Counted from the first letter of the stretch, positions 11,986-26,154 are shown. The stretch is DNA of 64,000 nucleotides from Diploscapter coronatus (GCA_964036155.1 OZ038422.1:33565201-33629200), one strand, 5' to 3'. Notes: generated by a model not told the origin, from the sequence alone. A program made the numbers and translations.

Positions 11986-14900
11986 TTTAGGTGAGTGTTA
12001 CATAAATTTTAGTCTATCTGAAAATATGATTTTCGTGAATTATGAATGAATTCTTATTTTTTCAAGAAAAGTCGCTAATTTTAGCGGTTATTACACGTTA
12101 TATCGAGAAAGTAATAAGTTGCGGAGTAAGGCATTGTTGTATTGTCCTGTGCCGAGAATAATAGAGAAGCGTAAGAAAGTATCATAACCTTTCATAGACA
12201 AAGAAGAAAGTTATTATAAAGAAAGTGCGCAAAAACTACTGCATGACTGTTCAGAAATGAAGAAAACGGCTTGATTATGGAGTAAAATGCGAAGAAAATG
12301 TCGGGAAAAGCGAAACTAATTTCTGTATAGAAGAAAGTAAAGAGCATCTTCAGAATAGTAAAGAACATAAATCGTCGTTCAAATTATGATGAAAAGTAGA
12401 AAAGTTTGCAACTTCTTCATAAGAAGGTGTCAAAGTTTCAATCTGGTTAGCATGATAAGATCTAAGAAAATTTTACGCGAAAACGATAAAAAGGTTTGAA
12501 AAATTTCGATAAAATCATAAAATCTGCACGAGGGTTTGGCGTCTTTTCTACCCCTGTTGAAATGCTCGATTTGGGTAATGGCTCAAGTGAAAGATGTGCG
12601 GCCTTGAAATTGGACTAAAGTCGACACCCTTCGGAATACTTGGAATGCTGACAGCTGAAAGGAGTAGGTTAACCGAGCCAAGAGATAAATGAAAATGGGC
12701 CTGATTTAGATTTATTGGAGCAAAAGTTGGAGGAATTTTAGCAGAAGATGTTCATTTCTGACCCCATTAGAAATTAGAAGATCATTCCGATTCCAAGAAA
12801 ATAATTCGGTGAAATTTGCCAGAATTTCACTTAGGAATAATTTTACCTTCTGATTTTAACTAGTGTAAGGAGTTAGATATTATTGATTGGAAGAGAGCGC
12901 GTCGATATTCAAAAATTACGTTATTCGTCTCGCTTCTCTTCTACGCGACTCGCTATTTCGCCCCAAATTCGGCTTCTAATTGCTGCATGAATATCGACTT
13001 TCTCTTCAATCAATGATAGAAAGGAAATTTTTGATGATTCATGAAATTTTTCGCAAACTTTCCCATGGACTAAATGAATTCGGAAAATTTTTATGCGGTC
13101 CACAAAGAGAAGATGAATAATGTAATCGATGAAAATGAATAATCGAAAAGCTATTACATCGGAGTTTTATTGCTGCGCATTTTCATATGTTCGCGTACGT
13201 CAAATGAGAAGCGGCGTCTATCAAATCTGCTTTTCTTTCTGATCTCTCTTAAACCCTGTACTGTTTTCATTTTTCTAACATTTATGTCCAAAATTTCCGT
13301 ACTATTTCTGGTTTTTACATTGTCTGATATCTCTCAAATCCAAAAGCTATTTCCCGACCCCTTACTTTGTAGGTTATCCCACCTAGCGTAGCCCGCATTT
13401 ATCTCATTTCTCATTGCGCGACGCCATTAAACCAGATCCCAAGATTCAGACGTTTTTCCCTTTTCTTCTGGATAGAAATCTATCTAAAACGAAACGAAAA
13501 TGTGCTGTCGGAATCAAAAAAAGTAGTGGAATCATCAGATATTATGATAATGAGGTCGAAGTGGATTTATCTTGGACTTTTGCAAAACAAGTTACTGACT
13601 TGTTTCAATATTTCTTAAAATCTGAAAAATTCGACATTTGTAGTATAGTTATGACCTAAAATAGCAATTCAATGAATATTAAATATGACAAGAAATCCTG
13701 AAACATATCTATTAAAAAGTGAAAAATTCGCTTTAGAAAAAAGCAAGATTCGTGGAGTTTTGTTTACGATAGATTAAGAAGGAGATAAACTCGATCGACT
13801 TTCAAAATCCGATCCTCCAGAGAACGGATTTCGGGATATTTCGGATCTCGAAATTTGAGTGACATTACACAAGAACTGAGGGATGGAGACAAGATCAAAG
13901 CAGGATTGCAAATCATCATAAAATTGATAGAAAATCATCATATCAATGAGGAGAGAAAGAGCACAACCGGAAATGAATGACCTTTTGGTAAAGCTTGGAT
14001 TTTGCAAATTTCTAGGGACTAAGAGAATGTCTATAATTTTGGAACAATATCGCAAAATGAAAATAGTGAAGAGAAAGTTTTTGGAAAGAAGTCTATAACA
14101 TCATCAATGAAAATAATAAGGCGTTGTTTATGAAAACTTTTGAGACATGGAAACTAGGCGAGACTTGTGTTTTGATGATAAAAAACATGCAAATTATTGA
14201 AGTGAAAGAGATATGCTTTTGCGGAAAAAACTCTCAAAAGTCCCCTGTCGGAAGATTTCGATTCAAATTTCAAGTGGCGATGCGATGCGAAGCAAGGCAA
14301 GGCATAAATACATAATATAGCATCGCTGGCCATATGAACGGGAGGCTTGAATGAATCACTCCTAGCGGCTCTATGTTTAGAATGAAAGTATGAAAATATC
14401 GCGCTTCCCATTTGTCGAATATGTTTAGGGGAATTTGGGCAAATGATGATACGTTTGAATGCATCGATAACTCATTCTTCGAGAAAGAGCTTCCATAAAA
14501 GAGATAAAACACTAATTTGAGTAAGTGAATTGTTGAACAAATTATATGTTCAACATCATTGATAAACTATTTCTTTATCGAGAAAATTTTTCATAGAACG
14601 GGTAAATAAATGAATATTTTAGGTAAAAACGCAACTATTTATGGCTAATGGAACAAGTTATTTGTTGTTTCATGGGAAAGTCGCGAAAGCGAGTAAAATG
14701 CGCGCTCGAGTGTAAACAATTTCGAGATTTCCTAAAAAATTAACTCTGCATAATTAGATAAATATCATTTTCAGGGTGGTTTTATTAATAACTTATCACA
14801 TGATAAGATATTTTAAAGATTAATAAACAATTGAATGACTTCTAGAACATCTCAACTAAAATATAATACCTTTAGAAAGGGGTGCAAATATTTCTGATTT

Positions 14901-17855
14901 TAAAATGTTAAATGAGAAGAACTAATTTGCTATGCATCTTCTGACAAAATAAAATATCTTATGGTGCAATTTTTTTTGTTCGATATTCTAAAAAATTCAA
15001 AACTAGGTCCTAACCTAGTATTTTTCCTTACAAAACAAAGAAAACGTGGATTTCAAGGAAAGTGCTAACGGACCGATAAAATCGGAACAAAACTAAGGGG
15101 AAGGGAGACGCGTTTTCTTCCAAATAAAAAATGACACCGAAACGAGACGACGAAACGGGGATAGACGAGGTCTGACGGATATCTACATAGAGATAAAGGG
15201 AATCCATGATGAGATCGAGAGGCGATGAGAAAAAATGGCTAGAGATAAAAGAAATACAGGAGGAACTGAGAGAAGGAAAGAAAATGATAATTGGTTAGAG
15301 ATAAGGAAAAATTATTAAAGAAAGAAATCCATACGGTTTCAGGTGAATTGCATCATTTGATAAGAACTATCACTGATAGAGAAAAAGACGATAATGCGTG
15401 AAAACGCGGTAGATAAATAAGAAAAAGTGAGAGGATAATAGATAATTGGAGATTTATCACCGCGCTGAGAAAAGATTGATAGATGGAAAACAAATATGGG
15501 AGAAAATATGAAGGTTTGACGAATTATGAAAAAATTAATTGTCTTTAGAAGAAGATTTATGATATCAATATTCGAAACCAAATAGTGAATCTCTAGTAGA
15601 AAAATTATATCTTTCGAGATCAAAGATGGAATTTTGATTTGTCAAATATTTAGCCTAAAATAATAATTAAATTTCTAATTTCATAAAGTAGACATTTTCA
15701 AAAATCAATATCCCGTTCTAATTCAACCCGATAAAATCCAATCTTTCTGAACGATTAGTTAAATAATCAATTCGTTCCCGAAGCCTGACGTGAAGATTTT
15801 TGTGACTTGCAAAAAGCATGTGAAATCCGAAATAGCGTGCGAATTAGAGAGGACGAAAAAGAGACCCGATAAAAAACCGTCCGGAAAAGTGCGCAGAAGA
15901 ATGAGAGATCGTGGGAAAAGATGGAGAGCAAACCATAGAAAAGCTGTCAGATCATGCATTCCTTTGGAGTCCGAGTCGAGAATTTTGGGGATTTTTATAA
16001 AATAAAAGAAAAATCAGGAATACACCAAAAACTCAATTTTTAGTCCATGGATTTCAATTATAATTTTGCTGTAGAGTAAACAGATTGTCGTAAGATTTCT
16101 GAAAAGAAGAATATAACTTTCAGTAATATGTTCATCTGAAAACATATCTGATACAAAAATCACATATTCCACTTGAAAAAATTGCATCAATATCGGCGAA
16201 TTAGAGTGAAAGTCGAGTGAAAAAATCCTTGGTCGGGCAAATAATATCTAGGATCTTTTTAGGCGGGGATCATTTGCAAAGCGTTGTAAGTGAAATTAAG
16301 GCGAAAGACGCACAGGCTGGCAACAAGGAAGACGAAATGCCGTTTTGTAAGGGAAATCCGCGAAGCACTGACTCGAAGACGCATCGCGCATTGCATAACT
16401 GGTTCGCAGGGGCAAAGTCGACAATTCAAGCTGTAAGCCAGCATGCCAATCTGCAACGCTTGAAAATTGGATAAATACCCCTCAATCAAAGGTTAAGAAT
16501 GCTGGATATATTATAACTTTAGTTTACTCTCCATATATTCTTATTTTTTATTAATTTTAGGAAAATAGTTAGATGCCAATTAGTTACTTGACTGAGCTTA
16601 AGAATTGCTTTTTATTTGTTTCTCGAGTGTAAATATTTCCCCCAAATTGTGCACTTCAAAATAATGTGGGTAGGTTAGAATGTAGACAAACTTTGAAAAT
16701 GATAGTGATATTTGTTTGCAAGGATAAATAGCAGGATATCGCGGAGGTGATAAGAAAAAATTGCAATATCCGAGCATTTGCAGAAATGAAATAAATGTAC
16801 AATTCTAATAAAAACAAGAAATTAATATGCTCACTTGATCATGCATAATAATTTTTAAATAAGATAAAGATCATGTTCGCAAAATAAGGTTCCTCCTTCA
16901 GATAATAATAATAAGAAAATAAAATCCTTTAGAAGGGACTAGTAGGATAAAAATAAACAAAGACAAGTAATATCTTAATCGTATCCTACCAACAATTTTA
17001 ATCTTCATTCATCTTCAGTTAGAATAATAAACTTTAGAAAAAGTACACAGCTGAACATTTTCACTTTTATAAATCGGATAATAGAATTATTGCCATTTTT
17101 ATCGTAGAAAGTATACCTTTGCTTAAACCAAGCTTACAGAAAAAGTGCAAGAAAGTCAATTGAATGAAATAATATCCTACCTATCTATTTTGCCAGCCTT
17201 AGTCTTTAGTTATAATAATGTTTACAGTAAAAGGTACAACCCAACTTAATGATTTAATATGGAAAAATAGATCAGAATTTCTGGACGACTGTTTCAAGAG
17301 TATTGTGTAAAATCGTTACTTTAGCTTAACTAAACTAAATCATTGTTACCTAAAACTACAATGCCGCTCTTAATGGCTTAATTTAAATAAATCGGCTAGA
17401 TAGGGGAAAATCGGATATGTCCGAGTGAGTAATGTCCTCATCGGTTATTGTCCGGTTGTTTTCCTCTTCTCTTTCTTCCCTTCCCCGTTAAAGCTTTGAG
17501 GCAGTTGTCTGACGCTAAACGAGCAATGCGCAAAAAGTGTAATGCGCAAAGAGAAAATGCTGAATTAGAGGCCAGACAGAGAAGAGGAATAATAGGGTAT
17601 TGTAAACTGGAGTAGGGGGACGTAAACGAGTAACCCCTCTGGGCGTAAGATGAGTAGAATTAGAATAAGTCGATATCTCAATCAAATTATTAACCAGAAC
17701 TAAATATTATAAACCGATTTTATCGGCAATCGATATACATGACTATGTTATCATTAGGTGATAAAAATTAGACTGAATTGTCATGCAAAAGTTTTAAATT
17801 TAGAAATCTCCTCAGGACATAATAGTTTGTATAAAATTTATTTAGTTTATTCAAA
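11986..17855. other. Intergenic region, no supported gene
   Basis: Contains the 5' flank of the F-BAR gene (just right of 11985) and the 3' flank of the second GILT gene (left of 17856). Open frames at 12921-13103 (minus), 13414-13659 (plus), 15790-16005 (plus) and 16217-16474 (plus) lack recognisable domains; only the last has coding-like composition. GTCGATATTCA near 12900 is repeated inverted about 85 bp away. Nothing else is supported. Confidence 0.5.
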
Positions 17856-19817
17856 CTATTGTTGATATTGCCCGTAAATTTGACATTCAATGGGTTGCGG
17901 TATCAAATATTCATCGCACAACGTCTTCAATAATCGATATTCGCCCGCACGAACTCGTACGCCATTAATTATTACCCAAGGTACCTAATTGAAGACTTTA
18001 ATTAGTCAATTATAAATTTAACTACCCAATTAATCTTCGGAGCAATATCATATTGAATTAATGCGTGCTTGAGCATCAGATGTTTTCCTAAGTCACTTGC
18101 GGCGCAACGTATCATGCTAAATTGAATTATTTTTCAAGGATAAAGATTAGAATTTTCTTACAAATCGATATCCAAATTGGGATGCGGATTAGTGTAAAGA
18201 CACGTATTCACGGCGTCTTCAAAAGACTCTTTTCCTTGAATACAGACCACTGCAAAATTACCATTTCACGAAAAAGTATTTGAGAATTTACCTATAGGTA
18301 AATAATCGGATGGATTTGGTAGCGCTGCGATTATACAGCTTTGTAGTTGGTTCATCAAGCATTCGAGATCACCTTAATCGGGGGTGGACGAAAGTTTCGG
18401 TTTTGCTTTCGAAAACCGAAAGTTTCGCTCGTTTTTGGGTCCGAAAGCTTCGATTTCGGTTTCGAAAAGTTTCAAGAAGTCAAAAGCCACTTTCAGTTTC
18501 CCAAAATTTAGACTTTCGCCCATCCCTTACCGTGATGGCATTGGCATCTGGAAATTTAAAGATAATATGATTATCAGATGATAATGTGATCATCTTTAAG
18601 CATTCATAGAATTATGGAATTTATGATTTCAAGATCTCAAAATGTTACGATTTTCCATGCCGTTTTGTTAAGCGAGCTGCAAGTTGCATTGCAACTAAGC
18701 CTGAACGGGCCATTTGAGAATAAAATTTCACTTACTCGAGTCTTCCACCATACGCCGTGCAAGATGTATGAATGCCCATTGGATGATAGTAAATTTGCAC
18801 TCGGTCCTGCGGGAGTTCCATCAATACAGGAAGCAGCTGGGTTTGTAAAAACCTCAAAGGAAACATTTTTATGTCTTTCAGAATTTTTTCATTTTCACGC
18901 TCGGTAATCAAACTTATGAATTTTGGTCAAAATATGAAACGTTTCTTTTCCGAAAATTTGATCAATTCTCTAGCAGTTCGCCAGTTTCCATGTTCGGTTC
19001 CAAATGTTCTCACTTTTTGTCTCAAAAACCGTGTAAGTAATTGTTCACATGTCAAATTGTCAAAATGTCAAAACTGATATTGTCATTTTTAGCTGGAAAC
19101 AGTCAACTCTACCTATGTGTGTTCGACAAGATTGATAAATTTTCGAGTAAAAGATGGAAAAATCGATGGTCTTTGGAATTAAGACGGTGTGTAAAAATTA
19201 ATTTTATCAAAATCGCTTGAAATTTGGAAGATCTTTGCATCTTTCTTCCCTCCGCCTGATTTCTGCAAGAAAGATCGCGGTTTTTGAGATTTGAAGATTT
19301 CAATTTGGGAAATCGGCAAAGGTCATCCAAATCTTGGTAGATTTCCAAATGCAGTTTTGTGAAAAACAGATGTTGATCTCATTTTTATCGCTGATTCGAG
19401 AAAATTGCAAGTGCAAAGGAGAGTACAATCAAGGATTTAGGTAGGGCCAAATTTGTTCTTTACAAGTTAATCGCCGATGAGTCATAGGCAAAATTGAGTT
19501 GTTTAGGAAAAATCACTAAATAACCGGAAATAGTAGCGCCAAATTATGCAAAAATTCGACTTTTCTAGATTGTCAAGCTTTCAGGCAGCCTTTAAGTTAA
19601 TCTCTCCTTTCAGCTTCAATCAAATCCTTCTCGATCACAGAAAAAATCGATAATTATTTAAAACGTTTACAACAGTGACTAACCTAGTCGTATCGGGACA
19701 TCGAGCTTCTCCGAAAACATCCAATTTGACGACTGTAGCATCTCGAAAAGGCAATAACGAAGTATCAGAAACAGCCGAATAAACCGACGAAATCGGTAAG
19801 AATAATAAATAGAACAT
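17856..19817 (-). CDS. GILT-like thiol reductase family protein 2 (one exon unresolved)
   Basis: GILT proteins are lysosomal or secreted thiol oxidoreductases. Exons seen: 19684-19817 (signal-like MFYLLFLPISSVYSA and motif FGEARCPDTTR), 18736-18852 (RFLQTQLLPVLMEL, then VQIYYHPMG), 18292-18372 (DLECLMNQLQSCIIAALPNP), 18162-18249 (VVCIQGKESFEDAVNTC), 18026-18116 (RCAASDLGKHLMLKHALIQY) and 17856-17984 (VPWVIINGVRVRAGE, ending QYQQ). Order and motifs match the neighbouring GILT gene at 21121-22453, including ExCxxNQLQxC and PWxxIxGVRV. The active-site motif is CPDT: the second cysteine of the classical CxxC is Thr. Exon 2 ends in phase 2, but the LEC exon needs a donor in phase 1, and the exon carrying the CxHG signature could not be placed. 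A MITE (18379-18528) abuts the next acceptor. The gene may be damaged. Confidence 0.75.
18379..18528. repeat. MITE in GILT gene 2, GGGTGGACGAAAG ends
   Basis: The left end GGGGTGGACGAAAG and the right end, read as GGGATGGGCGAAAG in reverse complement, form inverted ends. The interior repeats GAAAGTTTCG-type motifs several times. The element starts only a few bases from the 3' splice site of the LEC exon of the GILT gene. Confidence 0.6.
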
Positions 19818-21120
19818 TTTGGTGAAAGCACAATAATTGATTTGACAGCGAATATAGCGAGATTTAGGATATCCAAGACGGATTTCTGAAGATATCCTTC
19901 GATATGGAAGATGGATTTAGTAAAGTCTCGATTATTCGATAAAGCTACCCTTCGATTAGGTGATAGATATCGCACTTATCGGGAAAAGCTTGGAGATGAA
20001 ATTTATCCGGACGGTTTGATAGCGATATTCTTTAACGCAGGAGAAAGTTTTGGTGCCTAAAGTAACGCTGGAATTATATAGGCTACTCTTGAAATAGTAT
20101 ATTTCAAGAGTCGGTGAAAAGGTTTCTGAACCCAAGTAGAGAAAAAGGAGAAGAGTGAGTATTGACGAAATGATGAAGTTCCAGCAAATTGGGGATAGCT
20201 TGTAATGATGCAGTCAATGATAAGGAAAAAGAAGAGAGAAAGTTCCAAACTTCCCATTTTGAATTTCGCGGGAAGAGAAATAGTAAATGAACTTGAGAGA
20301 AGGAAAGAGCCAGGGATAAATCGGTGCTAAGACGATGTTATGGGTATGAGAGGCAACCTATAAAACCGAACTTCAAACAAATAGGTAAAGTGGTTCAGCG
20401 ATGAAAAGTATATTTCACCATGTGTTTGGCTTAACTACACTTTATCATTGGTTAGAGATGATTAAGGTAAAAAAATATCAAGTTGAAAAATCTTAGGGTG
20501 CACATCGTTTATTACTCATTTTTAAATGCATACAATCTATGTACACTTTCATACGTAATATTTGCCAAACTGTGCAATTAGATAAAACAATAAAACAAAC
20601 TGAAATGGTTTAGAACAAATGGAATTTGCAAACGGAAAAAAAAACAAGACCCTGAATATTTACATACGGAACGATACTGAAGATGCAATTCGAGTTGAAA
20701 AATTCGATAACAGCTGAATTAGAAATGCAAGAAAACTATCAGATAAAACGAGATCATTCTTAGAAAGCTCTTCAGATATGATACACTATTTACAAACTGG
20801 GACTTTTCTATGTGATAAATCATGATTCAATTATTGCTCAAACAACGATGTAACAGAACAAATACCGAAATGAGACAATGAAAGAGTGTTAAATAAATAC
20901 GCTTTTTGCGACGATTTGACCTCAAAGTGGATTTTACCCAAGATATAAATAAAATAAATTATTTAAAATCACATTGCATAGGCCCTAATGCTAAAGCTAA
21001 TCTAAGTCATAGAGAATTTGGCTCAAATGAATCACAATGTTAAATTACAGGTGTCATGGATGCTGCTCTTAAAAATGTAACTACATTAATTGCAAGCTAT
21101 TTACCGGGGATTAAGCGAAT
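19818..21120. other. Spacer between the two GILT genes
   Basis: AT-rich spacer upstream of GILT gene 2 and downstream of GILT gene 1, both on the minus strand. Short open frames on either strand show no domain or partner exon. No gene seen. Confidence 0.6.
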
Positions 21121-22453
21121 TTATGCGAACATTCTTCCAGTAGGGCACTCGGATGGCCGAGGATGAAGGTACTTGTCGCAGAGGACTTGCCACAAATTCT
21201 TCTCGGCCTCCTTGACTCGGACTCCGTCGATAAGAATCCAAGGAACTAAAAAGACAAACTAAACAATGATATAAATTGCAGAATTTTTAAATGGAAACTC
21301 ATCCAGCAAGTAAAAAAGTGGAAAGATGGCTTTTAGATAGATGCATTTCTAATCAAGCAGACATACCCCAAGGAATCATTCCAACTTTCTTCTCCTTCTC
21401 CTTTCCGTGTTTGGACAGCAACTCTTTGCCTCGATTGCCCAGCGCGCAGTTCATCAGCCTCGCTCGATCGTATTCGTCGTAGATGCAACGATCTCCCGCT
21501 TCGTCGATGTTCTTCTTCCCTTGGATGCAGACGACTAAAACTATTCAGTTGAAATTTGCTGACTGCCTTCGAGGTGATCTTCATCAGAAGAAATATCCCT
21601 TGAAGCCCTTGTTTCAGGGTCATGAGATGTAGTGAGAAGAATCAAGTATCAAGTTTTCCTCTTGATAATTTCTTTCAGAATCAAGCTACTATGATGGTAT
21701 CATTGAAAGCATTGAAAGTGCAATTCTTGGGATAATTCAAATTGTACTTACCCGTCGTCATATGCACTTTAGGATCGGGGAACTGGTCGATCACGCAGGC
21801 CTGAAGCTGGTTGAGTTTGCATTCTCGCTCTCCGTGGTGGCAATCGCATCTACAAGAAAACTCGTCTTACAAAACTGTTACCCCGATAAAACCCTACTTG
21901 TAATCGCCCCACTCGTTACAGGAACACTTGCTCTTCAATCCGAAGGGGTGGTAGATCACATTGATCGGCACTACATCCTGGTAGTTGTTCCAGGTCGGAC
22001 CCAGGTGCCAGGCCAAGAACCTAAAATTCTCTCCTAATTTATAATTCAGAAAAATTCTCACCTTGTAGTATCAGGGCATCTTCCCTCGCCGAAGACCTCG
22101 ATAGTCACCGTGTTTCTCGAGGTGTTCACCTGGTTCGTCTGCTGGTATGGCTCTGGTGCAGGCTCAGGCTCAGGCTCAGGCTCAGGACGAGAATAGTAAT
22201 TTCGAGGTGGCTCGGGTCGAGAATAGTACCGCCTTGGCTCAGGTCGGTAGTATTGGACAGGCTCAGGCTCAGGCTCTGGTTGCTGGACGGGCATTTGGGT
22301 GGTCTCCGAGTACAAATGCGGCGGCGCTTCATCGCTGAAGTAGCCCTTCTGCTTCTGGGTCGCACCCTTGGGCGTGTTGCTCCATGCGTAGAAATGGTAC
22401 CGATAGCCATCGGCCAGTTGAAGGAAAACACCGATTATCAGGAAAGTAATCAT
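21121..22453 (-). CDS. GILT-like thiol reductase family protein 1 with Pro-Glu repeat insert
   Basis: Five exons in phase: 22062-22453, 21898-22020, 21752-21849, 21367-21534 and 21121-21245 (301 residues). It starts with a signal peptide (MITFLIIGVFLQLADG); this ATG is preferred because the open frame upstream has no ATG. Residues about 58-103 are a Pro/Glu/Tyr/Arg repeat (PEPEPEP and YYSRPEP units), absent from typical GILT. The GILT domain follows: FGEGRCPDTTRF (Cys about 126), VINVIYHPFGLKSKCSCNEW-type core, CHHGERECKLNQLQAC signature, VVCIQGKKNIDEAGDRC and PWILIDGVRVKEAE. The active site is CxxT rather than CxxC, so the normal two-cysteine reductase cycle is doubtful. It lies upstream of a paralogue in the same orientation. 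Confidence 0.9.
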
Positions 22454-25400
22454 CGGGAAAACAAGGAAATTCTGCCTCCATCCCCAATTTGGTCCGTATT
22501 TATACAACCCACGGATCAGTCAAGTTCTACTCAGACAACGCGTGAAACTCACCGCCTTTTTCAGATGGAGGCGTGGCCTAAATTAGGTTTTTGCGCTCTA
22601 ATATGTCGGAGAATAGAAAGGAATTCGGAGAACGTGAAGTGATGCGAAAAGGGGGCGGGGCTTGGAAAAAGAAAATACGCAACGCCGCCGCACGCTCCTC
22701 CTGTCACATATCGGTCATCTCACGGTGTGGTTGTACTCGAAGAGATTGAAATTGATGGATCACGCGGAACTCGAGGCAGAATCGAGTAGAAGGGAGATAG
22801 AAAAGATTTTGAGAGATATGATAAGATATCAAGGGTTTTATTATATCGGTCGGATCTCTGGTGACATGATTTAGCGGTGATAAGGAATTAGTAGTAAGGA
22901 GAAAAAAGCAGGTTAGCACGAGACACCGCGGCGATTTCTATTTTTTTTCGCCTGGCGAAGATTCGCATCGTAAATCTTGCAGAAGTCGAGTGGAATTCGT
23001 GTCCTCACATGACAAATTGATAAAAGTGATAAATGGAGACAAATGGGGATAAAAATGACTTAGATATCTGTCAAGTAGGGATTTTTTCTAGAACGATGAT
23101 TTGTATGATTTTGAGAAGATCCTCTCGATTTCTCTTTTGAGACTGCAAAAGTTCTAATTCCGTAGTTTTTTCATGAAATTAAAGACACTTTAGTTTTTAA
23201 ATCTTGACTTATGTGATATCCTATCTACGCTCTTGAATAATTCTATGTCAATTATTTAGGTGATAATTAGACACAGATCGAATTATCATTTTCATCGACC
23301 CTAGTGCGTAATCGGCGCCGTGTGCGCCAAATTTCGTCGTTTTTCTTTGGCATCCCGAAATTCGGCACGCATGAAAACAACAACTGTGTCTTGTTTCGGT
23401 CTAACATATCGGGAATTTCGAGCGACGTCCAGAGTGTGCGGAAAAATTCTCGACCACAAGTCGAGAAAAACGCGAACAAATAGATTGTTTTAGATGTTTT
23501 CGTGTCACAATTTGGCCGAATAATTGATTGATGGTAAAATGATAGCGTGGAAGAATTCCTGAGTATTTAGGTAAAGAAGTGCGAACACTCTCTGGCCAAG
23601 CGTTCAAAGATACGAAATTAAAAACACCCGAACTACTATTGTCCAAAATGCATGAGACTGAATCTCATGAGTGAAAGGAAAATAATATCGTTTCTAGTTC
23701 AAAGATAGAAGAAAGAGAGCAGCTGATGTAATTTTTCCAAAATTTGCTATGTTCTCCAATCCATCAATTTTACATATCAGCATCATTACCCTATTGTCTT
23801 TACAAGGTCATAAATTGACCGCCGCCGCCAGTCGATTTTTTTCGTAAATCAAATTATTTTTTGTTTTCTTGGATTTATTTCTTCGTTTTGTGATTCATTT
23901 CTGTGAAAACATTTTTTCTTCAAAGGTACATCACGTTTTTGTCTCATGATAATCAAGTTTTTGACGAGATAATGATCAAAAAGTATTGTTTGGCCGAAAT
24001 TTTGAACAATTGTTCGCATGACCAGTACAAATTACACTAAAAAATTGTTCGATCATGGAATTTCACTATTTTCTAATTTGAAATTATGGCTCCTCGTTCC
24101 GAAATACAGAAATCGGTGTTTATTTATTCCGCGTCAAAAATTGACGTCAAATTGATAAAGTAACGATACGTTCGACGTGAAATGTTGCCAGTTTGTCTGT
24201 TTTTACGCAGTGAAAATCACGACGATCCATCAAGTTGTTGAGTGGCAAATGTAAATCTCCTCGATCAGGGGCAGAAAAGACGATATTTTTGACGCCTGAA
24301 GAAAGAAAACTTGACATATCACACGTTTTGATTGACGATATGATAATACTGGCTAAAAATAACATTAAGAATGAACTTTGATGATCGCAAGTCAGTTATG
24401 CTGCTATTTAGTACACGGTCATTTTTGGAAGTATCAATAAAATTAGGCACACGACATTATTTATGAGTACCTAAATTTATCAATGTTCAAGAACGACGAT
24501 AACATAAACTTTTGTTTTCATCAAGTTCGAGGTTAATTACTTCTGCTATGTTGTTGATATTGTCTTGATCATTGGTATATTTTAGTAACTGCACTAAATA
24601 ACAATGATGTTTGATAATCCAGTTATCTTATGCATAATAAATTCAGAATATGATTTTGTAATGATTATTTTAGTTGTTGTTTATTTCTGTTCCGCATATC
24701 TTTGAACACCTGTAAGTGATTCTGTCCTTGTCATACAATTGCGTCTCCAACTCTGTTTGCTACCATCTCGAACGTAAAGGCTAATTTATTATCCCTCATC
24801 ACTTGTATCGAATCACAAATCTATCATTTTCGAAGTGACAAATTCCACGAATTCGCGTGAAAACACGTAGCGAGAAAAGGATCGGCCCAAGTTAAGGCGA
24901 AACCAAAATAGAACAGCGGAGACAGGAGAAATCAAAACAGTCGGACGAGAAATGTGAAAATCACAGATGTTCGACAAGACAATGGTGTGACAGAACATGT
25001 ACATGGAAATTTGACACTTTCAAATAAAAATATCATTGTCTTGCAACCATTTAAACATGAATGCTCATTTATTCAAGTCTAACTCATGAAACAAACGCTA
25101 AATTCGTTGATCGAGCTGGACAGAAAACTTTCTCTGAATTTGAGATAGTACGTCAAGAGCTGTAGAAATTGAGTTCCGCACATCAATATCTACCTGTCAT
25201 GTTAGTCGAATTTGATCAAACTTTAGTGAAACAGTTCGAATCTCCTACTTGTAAATATTTGTCTAAAAATTCAAACATAATTGACAAAAGTAGAGTCTTT
25301 GATGCATTAGAATGATAAATGATCATGTTATTGGTAAAATGTGATCATGATGGATAATTTTTAGTGTTTTTGGGTCAAATTCTGAACATTTTGCCAAACT

Positions 25401-26154
25401 ATAAATTATTATCTTAGTGTACAAGAACATTGCCGAAAATAGACAAACAATTAGGGAAAATCAAAGTGTCAGGAATTTTTCTGGAAAGACGAGAAATGTT
25501 TGACAAAAGTGCCAAATCGAATTAGACAACAAACCTTTGAACTTTCATGGTTTTCTTCGAAAACCTTTAATACAAGCATGAAGGTTTTATTTTAGATAAA
25601 TTTTAAATTATTTATCACTTTATGGTCAGTTATTTGGTAGTTCTTCTTAAAATAATAACTTATTTGGAAGTGTTTTCTTGAGTTTTCCGGGTCAAACTCC
25701 TGTTTTGGTCGATTTCGAATTACCAAAACAAGTCATCCGGAACCATTTTTTTCTTCTGAAATTCCTAGAATATGTCCCAGTTCATAGGTCATGTTTACTA
25801 GGTTATCTTTCGATTTTGATATTTTTAAGATGATTTATTTGAATGTTGACTTATTATTTACGGAAATGTTTTGAACAATAGTTCGAAGGTATGTGTTACG
25901 AAACTTCCATAAAATATCAATATTGTACGGAAAGCCTTTAATTTTCGGAATTATAAAATACTCGTGAAAATATAAGCATAGAAAAAGTTAAACCGGTATG
26001 TGGAAAATCATAACAACGCGAAGTTAATGAATTGCTAAAACGCACATCAAATTATGGCCCCGTGTGAGATTGAAATATAACAAGTTAATTAAAAAGCTTG
26101 TGGTTTACATGATTACTAGATAGCACTATCTTCTAATATTTTACAGAAAATCGT
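22454..26154. other. Intergenic region, no supported gene
   Basis: 3.7 kb between the 5' end of GILT gene 1 and the 3' end of the divergent TMEM86-like gene. Open frames at 22662-22874, 23267-23646, 24147-24365 and 24813-25004 have no recognisable domain and no convincing splice partners. No tRNA, repeat family or other element recognised. Confidence 0.5.

Noticed and set aside
22147..22338. Plus-strand Gln-Ala-rich frame
   Set aside because: It is the antisense of the Pro-Glu repeats of GILT gene 1, which has family motifs and splice phase on the minus strand.
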